Assembly (NCBI GenBank): GCA_963788585.1 | Contig: CAWBHA010000003.1 | Location: forward strand, 1,674,001-1,738,000 | DNA length: 64,000 nt | Direction of reading: 5' to 3' | DNA from: Bog-473 sp963788585 | GTDB taxonomy: Bacteria; Actinomycetota; Acidimicrobiia; Acidimicrobiales; RAAP-2 | In this document: positions 52,845 to 61,851 of the stretch, piece by piece | Layout of the letters: each line of letters opens with the position of its first letter | How positions within the stretch are numbered: position 1 is the stretch's first letter | Program-made: the position numbers and the translations under genes | Notes under the pieces: generated by a model | The model's input: only the letters and a program-made list of their open reading frames with translations | Database searches by the model: none | What the model was told of the DNA's origin: nothing

Positions 52845-53554
52845 CCCCCGGACAGGTCGGTCAAGGCGGCGTCGGCGGCGAGCCGGGCGGCCTGCTGCAT
52901 GCAGCGGTTCAGGTGCGCCAGCGCCTTGGCCCGCCGGGGGTCGCGGGCGAGGTACTTGGCCACGGCGACCGGATCGGCCGACCCGTCGGGTTTGCTCAGG
53001 CCGAAGACGGCCTGGTCGACAATGTGCTCGTCGGGCCGGTCGCTGATGCCGCGGTACACGGACCAGTCCACGCCCCGGGCCTCGCACACCTCGGCGACGC
53101 CGGCCGCCTCCATGTCGACGGCACCGAAGCCACGTTCGAGGATGGGCTGCCAGACGTTGTCCTGGTCGAAGAGGCCGTCGGTCGTCATGAGTGCGCCGGC
53201 GGCCCGGCGTGGGGGGAGGGGGTGGGTGGTGAAGGTCGGTCCGTCGGGGTACAGCTGTACCCTCTCGGGCACCAGTAGGGACCCGACCCGGAGGGCTGGG
53301 TCGAGGCCGCCGGCGATGCCGATGACCATGACGTGGTCGCACGGCCCCGCCGCCAGCGCGCGTGCAGTGGCCGCACGGGCGAGGGCGGGTCCCATCCCGG
53401 TCACGAGCGCGGCCACGGACCAGTCGCCCACGGCGCCCTCGTGGGAGAAGACCGCGTCTCCGGCGGTGGGCGTGAGCCCGAACGACTTGATGACCGCCTT
53501 CAGCTCGGGCTGCATGGGCGCGAGCAACGCCACCCGCTTGGCTGAAGTCGTCAC
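52841..53554 (-). CDS. Nucleosidase/futalosine-hydrolase-like phosphorylase-family protein
   Basis: The 237-residue protein has the purine-nucleoside phosphorylase superfamily pattern: GMGPALARAATA, HVMVIGIAGGLDPALRVGSLLVP and the late AVDMEAAGVAEVCEARG where Met-Glu bind the ribose. This layout fits MTA/SAH nucleosidase or futalosine hydrolase-like enzymes. It overlaps the KdpD-N end by 4 bp and is convergent. The exact nucleoside is not evident. Confidence 0.8.
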   Translation of the reverse strand: MTTSAKRVALLAPMQPELKAVIKSFGLTPTAGDAVFSHEGAVGDWSVAALVTGMGPALARAATARALAAGPCDHVMVIGIAGGLDPALRVGSLLVPERVQLYPDGPTFTTHPLPPRRAAGALMTTDGLFDQDNVWQPILERGFGAVDMEAAGVAEVCEARGVDWSVYRGISDRPDEHIVDQAVFGLSKPDGSADPVAVAKYLARDPRRAKALAHLNRCMQQAARLAADAALTDLSGG

Positions 53555-53614
53555 CTCTCCATCATGCCGGACCGTTGACTAGCGTGGGTGGGCCGCCACC
53601 GAGGGAGGAGAGCG

Positions 53615-53989
53615 ATGCCCAGTGCCGAGCAGGTCGTGCGTGACTTCTGTGCCGCGGCGAGCACCAGGAACGCCGAGGTGCTGCGTGGATTCTTGGCCGA
53701 CGACGTCGTGTACCACAACATCCCGATGGAGCCGGCCGAGGGGATCGAGGCGGCGATGGGCGTGATCACCATGTTCGTCGCCATGTGCGATGCGCTCGAC
53801 TTCGAGATACACCACCTGGCCAGCGACGGCTCGACGGTGCTCACCGAGCGGACCGACACCTTCACCATCAAGGGCAAGACCGCCCCCCTCCCGGTCATGG
53901 GTGCCTTCCACGTCGCGGACGGGAAGATCACCGCATGGCGGGACTATTTCGACATGGCGCAGGTCACCGCCATCTTCGAATTGGGGTAA
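53615..53989 (+). CDS. Limonene-1,2-epoxide hydrolase-like protein
   Basis: The 124-residue protein has the SnoaL/LEH cone fold with EVLRGFLADDVVYHNIPMEPAEG, TERTDTF and WRDYFDMAQVTAIF, which carry the Arg-Asp pair used to open epoxides. A strong GGAGGAGAG site precedes ATG 53615. It fits the oxidative enzymes elsewhere in the window that would act on terpenoid-like substrates, though nuclear-transport-factor-like homologues with other roles exist. Confidence 0.8.
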   Translation: MPSAEQVVRDFCAAASTRNAEVLRGFLADDVVYHNIPMEPAEGIEAAMGVITMFVAMCDALDFEIHHLASDGSTVLTERTDTFTIKGKTAPLPVMGAFHVADGKITAWRDYFDMAQVTAIFELG

Positions 53990-54045
53990 CGGCGCGGCCA
54001 ACGAACCGGGGCCCGCAGCCGGCAAGGCCGTGATGCTCCTGCTGC

Positions 54046-54552
54046 TCAGTAGCCGTGGCACTGCCCGGGTGCGTCGGGCGGTCCTCCCACGTTCTGCGCT
54101 TCCCAGGCCAGCTGCACCGAGAGCGGCGCGCTGCCAGCGGTCGGATACCCGTCGAAGCCGTTCCACTCGAGAATCCCGAAGTATCCGGCGTACGGATCGT
54201 TGCGACCGCCCTCCTCGCAGATCGCGGTCGGCATCCATGCGGCCGGAATGGTCTGCTCCTGGGCGGCGACCGCCTGGAGGAAGGCCACGTCCTTGTAGAA
54301 GGTGGCTTGCTTGGCCGCCTGGACGGCGTTGGCGTAGGTCACCATCTGGGCGACCTTGTGTGCTTCGGAGTAGGACATCAGCGTGTCGCTGATGCGGACT
54401 GGCTTCTGTGTCGTGCCGCCCTGGTGCAGTTTGACCGCCTCGTGGCGGACCGGTCGCACCGCGGCGGCCGGGCCTGCGCTCAGGAGCGCGAAAAGTAGTG
54501 CTGCAATGAAATTGACGGCCACCGCCGTCACGAGTGCAATGCGGATCCGCAC
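54046..54552 (-). CDS. Secreted Rpf/transglycosylase-like protein
   Basis: The 168-residue protein has a signal peptide (VAVNFIAALLFALLSAGPAAA), a helical linker and a C-terminal lysozyme-like stretch TAICEEGGRNDPYAGYFGILEWNGFDGYPTAG, with Glu in ICEEGG as the possible catalytic residue, then QLAWEAQNVGG and a final Cys. This resembles resuscitation-promoting factor domains that cleave peptidoglycan. The domain is short and its match is partial, so activity is uncertain. Confidence 0.72.
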   Translation of the reverse strand: MRIRIALVTAVAVNFIAALLFALLSAGPAAAVRPVRHEAVKLHQGGTTQKPVRISDTLMSYSEAHKVAQMVTYANAVQAAKQATFYKDVAFLQAVAAQEQTIPAAWMPTAICEEGGRNDPYAGYFGILEWNGFDGYPTAGSAPLSVQLAWEAQNVGGPPDAPGQCHGY

Positions 54553-55163
54553 GGCACCTCCCTTCGTCGGGCGCGTCGCCGCGCCAGGCTCTGCTCGGTG
54601 TAGGCGGGCTCCGGCCAGTGCATTCGCGCCCCGAACGGAGAGCAGGGAGGCATCGTCCGTTCTGGCTCGTCGCCGCAGGGTGTGCGGCCGGTTGTGTACA
54701 GCCCCTTCGGGTTGGTGCTCGGTGTCGTCCTCGATTCACGGCCCCCCGGCCCGCCCGGCGGCGGGCGCGCGCGGAAGCCCCGGTCAATTTTCAGAGATCG
54801 GAACCGGCCTCCCCTTCTCGGAATACCGCCGGACATATGGTCACGGCATGCGCCCGAAAGGCCGGTATGACTTTCTGGTGCAGGCACTGTAGCAGGCCGC
54901 TGACGGATGCCGATTTCGCCGTGCGTCATCCATTCTGACCTGGGCATTTATGAGGAGAGCTTGTGACGCCAATCACAAACCCCCTGGTGACGGACCCGTA
55001 TTTAGGTCAATGACGACTATAAGAATGGGAGAAATTTCCGGAAATGCCCGTGACCAGAGCGAACGTCTGAGCGGTCAAGGCGTTCGGGGGCACGGCGTCC
55101 TCGCGGCCCCTTCTGCGGCTGTCTAGGGTGCCGTCCGAAACGGGCAAGGCAAGGAGATCACCG
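54553..55163. other. Intergenic region without a clear gene
   Basis: These 611 bases hold the divergent promoters of the Rpf-like gene and the FadD gene. About 54940-55060 is AT-richer with a possible promoter (TATAAG near 55018). A 33-codon frame at 54838-54939 ends in a CRHC-type zinc-ribbon-like segment (WCRHCSRPLTDAD); it lacks a ribosome site and I do not annotate it as a gene. No repeat of note. Confidence 0.4.
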
Positions 55164-56834
55164 GTGCCATCGAGCGTCACCGCCAGCGACAACGACCGCT
55201 ACACGGTGGCGGGCCTGATCCGGCACTTCGGTCGCGAGCGGCCCGAGGCCGAGATGCTCGTGCAGGGCGGGGCACGGCGGAGTTGGGGCGAGCAGTACGC
55301 GCGAGCCTGCCGGGTCGCCCGCGCCGCGGGACGGGACGGCCTGGGGCCGGGTGACCGCATCGCTTTCCTGGACCGCAACGGCATGGCCTACTTCGACTTC
55401 CTCTTCGGCGGCGCGTTGATCGGCGCAGTGAACGTGGCGGTCAACTGGCGGCTGGCCCCGGCAGAAATGGCGGCCATCATCGACGACGCCGGTGCGACGG
55501 TGTTGGCTGTCCACGCCGATTACCTCCCGGCACTCGCCGAGATGCCGAGCGACCTCCCCGCCGTCCGCTGCGTCGTCGTCGTCGGTGATCGGGCGGAAGG
55601 CTCTGCCGATGCGCGTTGCGTCGGCTTCGACGCCTGGGTCGAGGGCTGCTCGGACGGCGACCCGGGCCATGTCGGGACGCCCGATGAGGTGAGCATGCTG
55701 CTCTACACGTCGGGGACCACGGGCCTGCCGAAAGGCGTCACGCTGACCAACGCCAATTTGTCGACCGCCGTCTCGGAAGCCGGGGAGACGTTCCACATCG
55801 GCACCGACACGGTCAGCCTGGTCGCCATGCCCCTCTTCCACATCGGGGGGTCGGGGTGGGCCCTCTGTGCGATGTCGCGTGGCGGCCGGTCGATCATTGC
55901 GCGCGACGTCGATCCTGCACTGCTGCTCGGGCTCATCGCCACCGAGGGGATCACCGAGATGTTCGTCGTCCCCGCCGTCCTCATGCTGTTGCTGGCCACG
56001 CCGTCGTTGCCCGCGACCGACCTGTCGAGCCTCCGGCTGATCTTCTATGGTGCGTCGCCCATCTCGGAGGACGTCCTCGTCAGGTGCCTGGCGGCCTTCG
56101 GCTGCGGTTTCTGCCAGGTGTACGGGATGACCGAGACCACGGGCGCCATCACGGCCCTGCAGTTCGAGGACCACGACCCCGACGGTCCCCGCCGCGGCCT
56201 GCTGCGGTCGGCCGGCAAGCCGCACCGGTCCGTCCAGTTGCGGATCGTGGACCCGCACACCGGCTCGGACGTCGAGCCGGGCGCCGTCGGGGAGGTCTGG
56301 ACCCGGTCCCCGTACAACATGTCGGGTTATTGGGCGAAGCCCCTCGACACCGACGCGACGATCGACGGCGAGGGCTGGCTGCGCACCGGTGACGCCGGCT
56401 ACCGCGACGACGAGGGCTACCTGTACCTCCACGACCGGATCAAGGACATGGTGGTGAGCGGCGGCGAGAACGTCTATCCCGCAGAGGTGGAGAACGTGCT
56501 CCTCGCCCACCCGGCGGTGGTCGACGCGGCGGTCATCGGGATGCCCCACGACAAGTGGGGCGAGACCGTCAAGGCCATTGTGGTGCTGGCTCCCGGCGAG
56601 CAGCTCGACGAGGCGTCCCTCATCGAGCACTGCCGGACCCGCCTGGCGCACTACAAGTGCCCCACCTCGGTGGGCACGACCGAGGTGCTGCCGCGCAACC
56701 CCTCGGGCAAGATCCTCAAGCGCGAGCTGCGCCGCGCCCTACTGGGCCGGAAAGGCGCGCGCCATCAACTGAAGGCCCGCTGCGGGCGGACTACGTGCGG
56801 TCGTCCTCCGCGGCGCTGTGCACCGCGTCCTTGA
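55164..56834 (+). CDS. Long-chain acyl-CoA synthetase (FadD), frameshifted near 56732
   Basis: From GTG 55164, after AAGGAGAT, the protein has LLYTSGTTGLPKGVTLTN (AMP loop), VYGMTETTGAI, YLHDRIKDMVVSGGENVYP and the catalytic-Lys region PRNPSGKILKRELR. It activates fatty or aromatic acids to CoA thioesters. In the other frame the normal C-terminus APYWAGKARAIN then TGA 56772 follows, so one extra C near 56732-56733 pushes the frame into a spurious tail ending at 56834. Corrected length is about 535 residues and then no overlap with the CsbD gene remains. Confidence 0.9.
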   Translation: MPSSVTASDNDRYTVAGLIRHFGRERPEAEMLVQGGARRSWGEQYARACRVARAAGRDGLGPGDRIAFLDRNGMAYFDFLFGGALIGAVNVAVNWRLAPAEMAAIIDDAGATVLAVHADYLPALAEMPSDLPAVRCVVVVGDRAEGSADARCVGFDAWVEGCSDGDPGHVGTPDEVSMLLYTSGTTGLPKGVTLTNANLSTAVSEAGETFHIGTDTVSLVAMPLFHIGGSGWALCAMSRGGRSIIARDVDPALLLGLIATEGITEMFVVPAVLMLLLATPSLPATDLSSLRLIFYGASPISEDVLVRCLAAFGCGFCQVYGMTETTGAITALQFEDHDPDGPRRGLLRSAGKPHRSVQLRIVDPHTGSDVEPGAVGEVWTRSPYNMSGYWAKPLDTDATIDGEGWLRTGDAGYRDDEGYLYLHDRIKDMVVSGGENVYPAEVENVLLAHPAVVDAAVIGMPHDKWGETVKAIVVLAPGEQLDEASLIEHCRTRLAHYKCPTSVGTTEVLPRNPSGKILKRELRRALLGRKGARHQLKARCGRTTCGRPPRRCAPRP

Positions 56835-56985
56835 CCTTCTCGCCGGCCTGCTTCAGGTGGCCGAGGACCTGCTCGGCCTTCCCCTCCGCCTCCATCTCCT
56901 CGTCGCCCTTCGCCTTGCCGGCGACGTTCTTCACCTTCCCCCGCGCCGACTCCGCCGCGTGCCGTGCCTTGTCCTCGAGCGCCAT
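56791..56985 (-). CDS. CsbD-like stress protein
   Basis: The 64-residue protein is highly charged and helical (DKARHAAESARGKVKNVAGK, HLKQAGEKVKDAVHS), the CsbD pattern found in general stress regulons. Function is not established. It lies downstream of the DipZ gene on the same strand, separated by a hairpin, and therefore probably has its own promoter. Confidence 0.88.
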   Translation of the reverse strand: MALEDKARHAAESARGKVKNVAGKAKGDEEMEAEGKAEQVLGHLKQAGEKVKDAVHSAAEDDRT

Positions 56986-57067
56986 GTGCGTCGTCTCCTT
57001 CTCTTCTCGCGTCCGAGTTCCATACCCCGAGGGCCAGGGTTCAACCCGCAACGCGGCGTGCGGCACA

Positions 57068-57088
57068 GCCTCACCTGAAGGGTGAGGC
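57068..57088. terminator. Hairpin terminator after the DipZ gene
   Basis: GCCTCACC and GGTGAGGC (8-bp arms, TGAAG loop) lie directly past the DipZ stop codon at 57090. No T tract is apparent. Confidence 0.65.
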
Positions 57089-57089
57089 G

Positions 57090-58904
57090 CTATCCGAACG
57101 TGAAGTCGTACGCCTCGATGCCCGGCGAGACGGTCAGTGTCAACACACCCGTTTGCGGTGCGCCACCCGACAGCAGTGTGTAGAGCTTGGGGATGCCGCC
57201 GACGGTGAGGGTGGTCACGTGCCGCCCGTTGTCGGACACGCCGACCGTGCCCGAGCCGCTCAGGACGAGGTAGACGTCGTCGGCGCTGAACTGGAGGCCG
57301 AGCGTGGCGTCGGCGCCGGCCGTCGCCTCCTCGTTGTGCACGGTCCACGTGCCCCCGAAGGCCAGGCTGTTGGATGCGATGGTGGACGGCGCGTGGTACA
57401 CCGTCGCCTTGTCCTGCACGACGGGCGTCCCGACCTCGTTGTCGAGCCGGTCGTAGCCCACGTAGCTCTCGGGCGTGATGTTCTCGTTGGTGGGCGTCTT
57501 GTCCGGCACGTCGGTGCGGGGGGGAAGGTCGGTCACTCCGTTCGCCGTGAGCAGCATGCGGATGTTGCTCTCCATGGTGGAGTAGCCGCCCTCGCCGAAG
57601 TCGTAAGCGCGCACGACGCCTGTCGGATCGATGAGGTACTCCGCGGGCCAGTACTCGTTGTTGTAGGCGTCCCAGGTGGCCAGGTTGTCGTCGACGGCGA
57701 CGGGGTAGTCGATGCCGAGGGATCCCGCGGCGCTCTGGACGTTCGACACCACGTGCTCGAAGGCGAACTCGGGCGACGACACGCCCACGACCACCAATCC
57801 GTCCTTCTTGTAATCGTTGTACCAGCCTTCGACATGGGGGAGCGAGCGTTGGCAGTTGATGCACGAGTAGGTCCAGAAGTCGACGAGCACGACCTTGCCG
57901 CGCAGCTGGCTCAGCGTGAGGGGCTGGTTGCCTGGCGTGTTGAACCAGGCCGTAATGCCGGTGAAGTTCGGGGCGCGCCCCAGGGCGGGCAGGTCGGTCT
58001 TGCTGGCCATGAAGACCGGCGTCTTCTGTGGCGAGGTCCCCGACGCCGGCGACGTGGTGGTCGTCGTCGTGCCCGCAGCGAGATGCCCGCTCTGGGAGTT
58101 GCCCTGGTCGGTGGCGGCACACGTGGCCTTCTTCCCCTCCAGGTGGGCGTTGGCGGCGGCGAACTGGTTCTCGTGCTCACCGCTGAGCTGGCGGAGCTGG
58201 GTGCAGGCAGAGCCGGTGGACTCGATGTGGTCCTCGAGCGCCGTCGTGTAGCCGGGCACGTCGCGCTGCAGCGCGCCCAGCCAGTTGAAGGCGATGGCCA
58301 ACGTCGTCACGCCCAGGACGACCCCGGCGACCTGCCGCACGGCGGGGAGATGGCTGCGCAACGACGTCCACGACGTGGTGGCCCGCTGGGCGACGACGGC
58401 GAGCACCAGCAGCGGCACGGTCACGCCGAGCGCGTAGAACAGGGTGACCAGGAGCGACGAGAAACCGACGTGGCGGTGTGCGGCGGCGACGGAGATCGCC
58501 GTCAGGACGGGCCCGGCGCACGGGACGAACACCAGGCCGAGACTCAGCCCGAGCACGAAGCCGCCGCCCTCTTGGGCGTAGCGGGTCGATCCGAGCCGAG
58601 CGAACGGGCGCTCGATCAGCTCGCCGACCTTGGGGACGAGGAGGCCGACCGAGAGGGCGCCCAGCAGCGCGACGCCGAGCCAGAACAAGAGGTCTTGGGG
58701 GAGGTGGAGGAAGCTGAGGAGCGAGCTGGCGAAGAGGACGGACACGCTGAAGCTCACGACGACGCCGGCGATGATCAGGTAGGGACGGGCCCGGTTCGCG
58801 TCGGTGGAACCACCCGCCATGACGACGGGGATGACCGGGACGATGCAGGGCGACAGTCCGGTGATCAGACCGCCGAGGAACGCGACGACGAGGAGCTCAG
58901 CCAT
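57090..58904 (-). CDS. DipZ-like CcdA/thioredoxin fusion protein
   Basis: Residues 1-220 form the CcdA/DsbD membrane domain with paired Cys in LSPCIVPVIP and FVPCAGPVLT. An extracytoplasmic thioredoxin-like domain follows with the CINC active site (FWTYSCINCQRSLPHVEGW), then a C-terminal beta-rich domain (LQFSADDVYLVLSG). This is the layout of mycobacterial DipZ (Rv2874), which moves reducing equivalents across the membrane to exported thiols. A Thr/Ser-rich linker near residue 280 joins the two parts. Confidence 0.93.
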   Translation of the reverse strand: MAELLVVAFLGGLITGLSPCIVPVIPVVMAGGSTDANRARPYLIIAGVVVSFSVSVLFASSLLSFLHLPQDLLFWLGVALLGALSVGLLVPKVGELIERPFARLGSTRYAQEGGGFVLGLSLGLVFVPCAGPVLTAISVAAAHRHVGFSSLLVTLFYALGVTVPLLVLAVVAQRATTSWTSLRSHLPAVRQVAGVVLGVTTLAIAFNWLGALQRDVPGYTTALEDHIESTGSACTQLRQLSGEHENQFAAANAHLEGKKATCAATDQGNSQSGHLAAGTTTTTTSPASGTSPQKTPVFMASKTDLPALGRAPNFTGITAWFNTPGNQPLTLSQLRGKVVLVDFWTYSCINCQRSLPHVEGWYNDYKKDGLVVVGVSSPEFAFEHVVSNVQSAAGSLGIDYPVAVDDNLATWDAYNNEYWPAEYLIDPTGVVRAYDFGEGGYSTMESNIRMLLTANGVTDLPPRTDVPDKTPTNENITPESYVGYDRLDNEVGTPVVQDKATVYHAPSTIASNSLAFGGTWTVHNEEATAGADATLGLQFSADDVYLVLSGSGTVGVSDNGRHVTTLTVGGIPKLYTLLSGGAPQTGVLTLTVSPGIEAYDFTFG

Positions 58905-59050
58905 GGAGGTCGCTCTGCAGCAGGCGGTTGCTCGGCATTGCCGCTCCTTCGGGACGATTCTCCGGCGAAGCTAGCGGTCGGGCCGGCACGAGCGGCGTCG
59001 CCCCTCCTCGTGCTGTCGCTCCGGCGCCACACATTGCAGACTGGATAACG

Positions 59051-59668
59051 GTGATCAGCGAGAACTGGATCTACCTGGGGACGGCGATCGGTGCCCTCGG
59101 GGCTGCGCTCTACCTGCGAGACACCCTGCGGGGGACGACCAAGCCGAACCGGGTGACCTGGCTGCTCTGGGCCGTGGCGCCCCTGCTCGCCGCCGCCGTG
59201 GAGTTCAACCAAGGGATCGGTCTGCGCGCCCTGCCCACCTTCATGGTGGGCTTCATGCCCCTGCTCATCTTCGTGGCCTCGTTCCACAACCCCGCCTCGG
59301 TGTGGAAGATCCGCCGGATCGACTACGCCTGTGGCGTCTTCTCCATCGTGGGCACCGTCGTCTGGCTGGTGACCCGCAACGGAGTCGTGGCCATTTCGGC
59401 CGCCATCGCGGCAGACTTCCTGGCCGGCATTCCCACCCTCATGAAGAGTTGGACCCACCCGCAGACAGAGACCCTCTACTCCTACGTGGGCGCGGTCGTC
59501 AGCATGGGGATCGTCCTGCTCACCATTACCGACTGGACCTTCGAGGTGGCGGCCTTCCCGATCTTCGTCCTGTGCTCGGCCTCGGTGGACAGCGTGCTGA
59601 TCGGGCTCGAGCCAGGGCCCCGGCTCGCCCGAGCTCGGCACGGCCGGGTCGCCGAGCCCGCGGGCTAG
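59051..59668 (+). CDS. Multi-pass membrane protein of unknown function
   Basis: GTG 59051 gives about 205 residues with six or so hydrophobic helices in PQ-loop/DMT-like order (LGTAIGALGAALYLRDTLRG, WLLWAVAPLLAAAVEF, AAIAADFLAGIPTL). No catalytic motif is present. I do not recognise the family with confidence. It is divergent from DipZ and lies 56 bp upstream of a hydrolase. Confidence 0.65.
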   Translation: MISENWIYLGTAIGALGAALYLRDTLRGTTKPNRVTWLLWAVAPLLAAAVEFNQGIGLRALPTFMVGFMPLLIFVASFHNPASVWKIRRIDYACGVFSIVGTVVWLVTRNGVVAISAAIAADFLAGIPTLMKSWTHPQTETLYSYVGAVVSMGIVLLTITDWTFEVAAFPIFVLCSASVDSVLIGLEPGPRLARARHGRVAEPAG

Positions 59669-59724
59669 GTGAGCGACCGCTCGGGCTGGTAGGAAGGCTG
59701 GCAGGACGACGAAGGGAGCCGCCC

Positions 59725-60594
59725 GTGCCCACCGCCCACGCGAACGGGATCGACATCGAGTACGTCACCGAGGGCGATCCGTCGGACCCGCCCCTCCTGC
59801 TGGTGATGGGTCTCGGCGCGCAGCTCATCTCCTGGCCGGACGAGTTCGTCGACGGACTGCGCCGGCGGGGCTTCTTCGTGATCCGCTACGACAACCGTGA
59901 CTCCGGTCTGTCGACGACGTTCGAAGGACTGCCGGACTTCACCGCCCTGTTCGCGGGCGACCCTTCGTCCGCGTCCTACCGGGTGGAGGACATGGCCGAC
60001 GACGCGGCAGGGCTGCTGGACGAGCTCGACATCGCGCGTACCCACGTGGTGGGCGCGTCCATGGGCGGCATGATCACCCAGGCACTGGCGGTCAACCACG
60101 GCGAGCGGTGCCTGTCTGCGTGTTCGATCATGTCGACCACCGGGGACCGATCCGTGGGGGCGCCGACCGGGGAGGCCATGCGCGCGCTGTTGCGGCCCAT
60201 GGCGAACAGCCGGGAGGAGGCCGTCGAGGCCTCTCTGGCGGGGTCGAAGGTGGTCAGCTCGCCGGGGTATCCCATCGACGAGCGGCTCATGCGCGACCGC
60301 GCCGAGGCGGCGTACGACCGCGCCTACCGCCCGGAGGGGACGGCCCGCCAACTCGGTGCCATCCTGGCTTCGCCCGACCGCACCGACGGGCTCCGGGGTG
60401 TGCGGCTGCCGTTCCTCGTCATCCACGGCGAGGCCGACCCGTTGGTGACGCCGAGCGGCGGCCAGGCCACGGCGGCGGCGGTGCCGGGCGCCAAGCTGCT
60501 GACCTTCCCCGGCATGGGCCACGACCTCCCGCAGCAGCTCTGGGGCGAGATCACCGACGCCATCGTCGCCAACACGGAGTTGGCGTCCGTCTGA
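59725..60594 (+). CDS. Alpha/beta hydrolase
   Basis: The 289-residue protein starts at GTG 59725 after GAAGGGA. It has the oxyanion region LVMGLGAQLISWPD, nucleophile GASMGG and late GMGHDLPQQ, with Asp in HGEADPLV, a complete triad of the methylesterase/lactonase-like subgroup (DcmB/RdmC-type). It is convergent with the GH1 gene. Substrate is unknown. Confidence 0.87.
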   Translation: MPTAHANGIDIEYVTEGDPSDPPLLLVMGLGAQLISWPDEFVDGLRRRGFFVIRYDNRDSGLSTTFEGLPDFTALFAGDPSSASYRVEDMADDAAGLLDELDIARTHVVGASMGGMITQALAVNHGERCLSACSIMSTTGDRSVGAPTGEAMRALLRPMANSREEAVEASLAGSKVVSSPGYPIDERLMRDRAEAAYDRAYRPEGTARQLGAILASPDRTDGLRGVRLPFLVIHGEADPLVTPSGGQATAAAVPGAKLLTFPGMGHDLPQQLWGEITDAIVANTELASV

Positions 60595-60601
60595 GCAACG
60601 G

Positions 60602-61798
60602 TCAGTCGCCGAGGGCATTGGCGGCGACCACGGACGCCAGCCAGGCGGCACTGGGCTTGGCCGTCCGCTCGAAGGTGACGCGGTCGACGCCGACGATGCC
60701 GAAGCGCGGCCGGTAGCCGAGGGCCCACTCGAAGTTGTCGAGCAGTGACCAGTACGTGTAGCGGCGCACGTCCACCCCGGCGTCGATCGCGTCGAGCACG
60801 CCGTGGAGCGCCTGGCGCACGTAGTCGACGCGCTGTATGTCGTCGGTCGTGCCGATCCCGTTCTCGGTGACCCACAGGGGAACCGCGCCGCCGGTGTAGT
60901 TCCAGGCGCGATGGAGGCAGTTCCCGAGGGATGCCGGGTAGAACTCGTAGCCCATGTCGAGGACGGGCACGCCGTCTTCGTAGCCGGCCCAGCCGTCGGG
61001 GCCGATCAGCATACGCGTGTACACCTGGACCCCCAGGAAGTCGTCGCCCCCGGTGGCGTCGAGGAACACGTCCTCGGAGTGGTGCCGAATGCTCTCGAGG
61101 CGGTCCTCGCCTCCCGCCGTGGGCTGATAGTCCGTCATCGAGAGCGTGAGCCCCACCGGCACGCCCGGCGCCGCCGCGCGGACGGCGTCGACGGCGACGC
61201 GGTGGGCGTCGACGAAGCGTGCCGCCACCCGGCGCGACAGCTCGACGTCCTGTTTCCCGGGCGGGAACATCCCGGCGTGCCAGCCCATGGTGGCCACGAT
61301 GTTGGGCTCGTTGATGGTGCACGCAGAGCCCATGACGTCGCCGAGGGCCTCGGCGACGACGCGACAGAACCTCCCGAAGCGCGCGACCGTGACGTCGCTC
61401 TCCCAACCACCCTGTGCGGTGAGCCACAGCGGCGTCGTGAAGTGGTGGAGCGTGACGACCGGCTCGACACCGGACGCGCGCAGCCCGGCGCACTGACGAC
61501 GGTAATGGTCCAACGCGGCGCGGGAGAATTCGCCCTCCGCCGGTTCGATGCGGCTCCATTCGACCGAGAAGCGGTAGTTGTCGAACCCCAGGCCGGCCAC
61601 GAGGCCGGCGTCCTCCTCCCAGCGCTCCCACGAGTCGCAGCAGTCGCCCGAGGGCTCCGCGCAGCCCGACCCCGGCGCGTGCTCGAAGGCCCACCAGTCG
61701 TTGTTGGTGTTGCCGCCCTCGACCTGGTGCGCCGCCGTCGCAGTGCCCCACCGGAAACCCTGCGGGAAGGTCCGTCCCGGTCGAGTTTCCGTCGTCAA
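60602..61798 (-). CDS. Family GH1 beta-glucosidase
   Basis: TTG 61798, five bases after GGGAGG, gives a 398-residue TIM-barrel enzyme with the acid/base motif TINEPN and nucleophile VTENG, plus GTATAAHQVEGG and WSLLDNFEWALGYRPRFG. It hydrolyses beta-glucosides or related glycosides. Longer upstream reading to 61963 has a Pro/Arg-rich unlikely leader. It is divergent from the ABC transporter genes. Confidence 0.9.
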   Translation of the reverse strand: MTTETRPGRTFPQGFRWGTATAAHQVEGGNTNNDWWAFEHAPGSGCAEPSGDCCDSWERWEEDAGLVAGLGFDNYRFSVEWSRIEPAEGEFSRAALDHYRRQCAGLRASGVEPVVTLHHFTTPLWLTAQGGWESDVTVARFGRFCRVVAEALGDVMGSACTINEPNIVATMGWHAGMFPPGKQDVELSRRVAARFVDAHRVAVDAVRAAAPGVPVGLTLSMTDYQPTAGGEDRLESIRHHSEDVFLDATGGDDFLGVQVYTRMLIGPDGWAGYEDGVPVLDMGYEFYPASLGNCLHRAWNYTGGAVPLWVTENGIGTTDDIQRVDYVRQALHGVLDAIDAGVDVRRYTYWSLLDNFEWALGYRPRFGIVGVDRVTFERTAKPSAAWLASVVAANALGD

Positions 61799-61851
61799 CG
61801 CAGCCTCCCGCTTGCCGTGGCTTCCCGGCGGCACGGTATCGTTCCCTGACG

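Noticed and set aside
54838..54939. A 33-codon zinc-ribbon-like ORF
   Set aside because: It has two Cys in CRHC spacing but only one pair, no ribosome site and no recognised homologue pattern.
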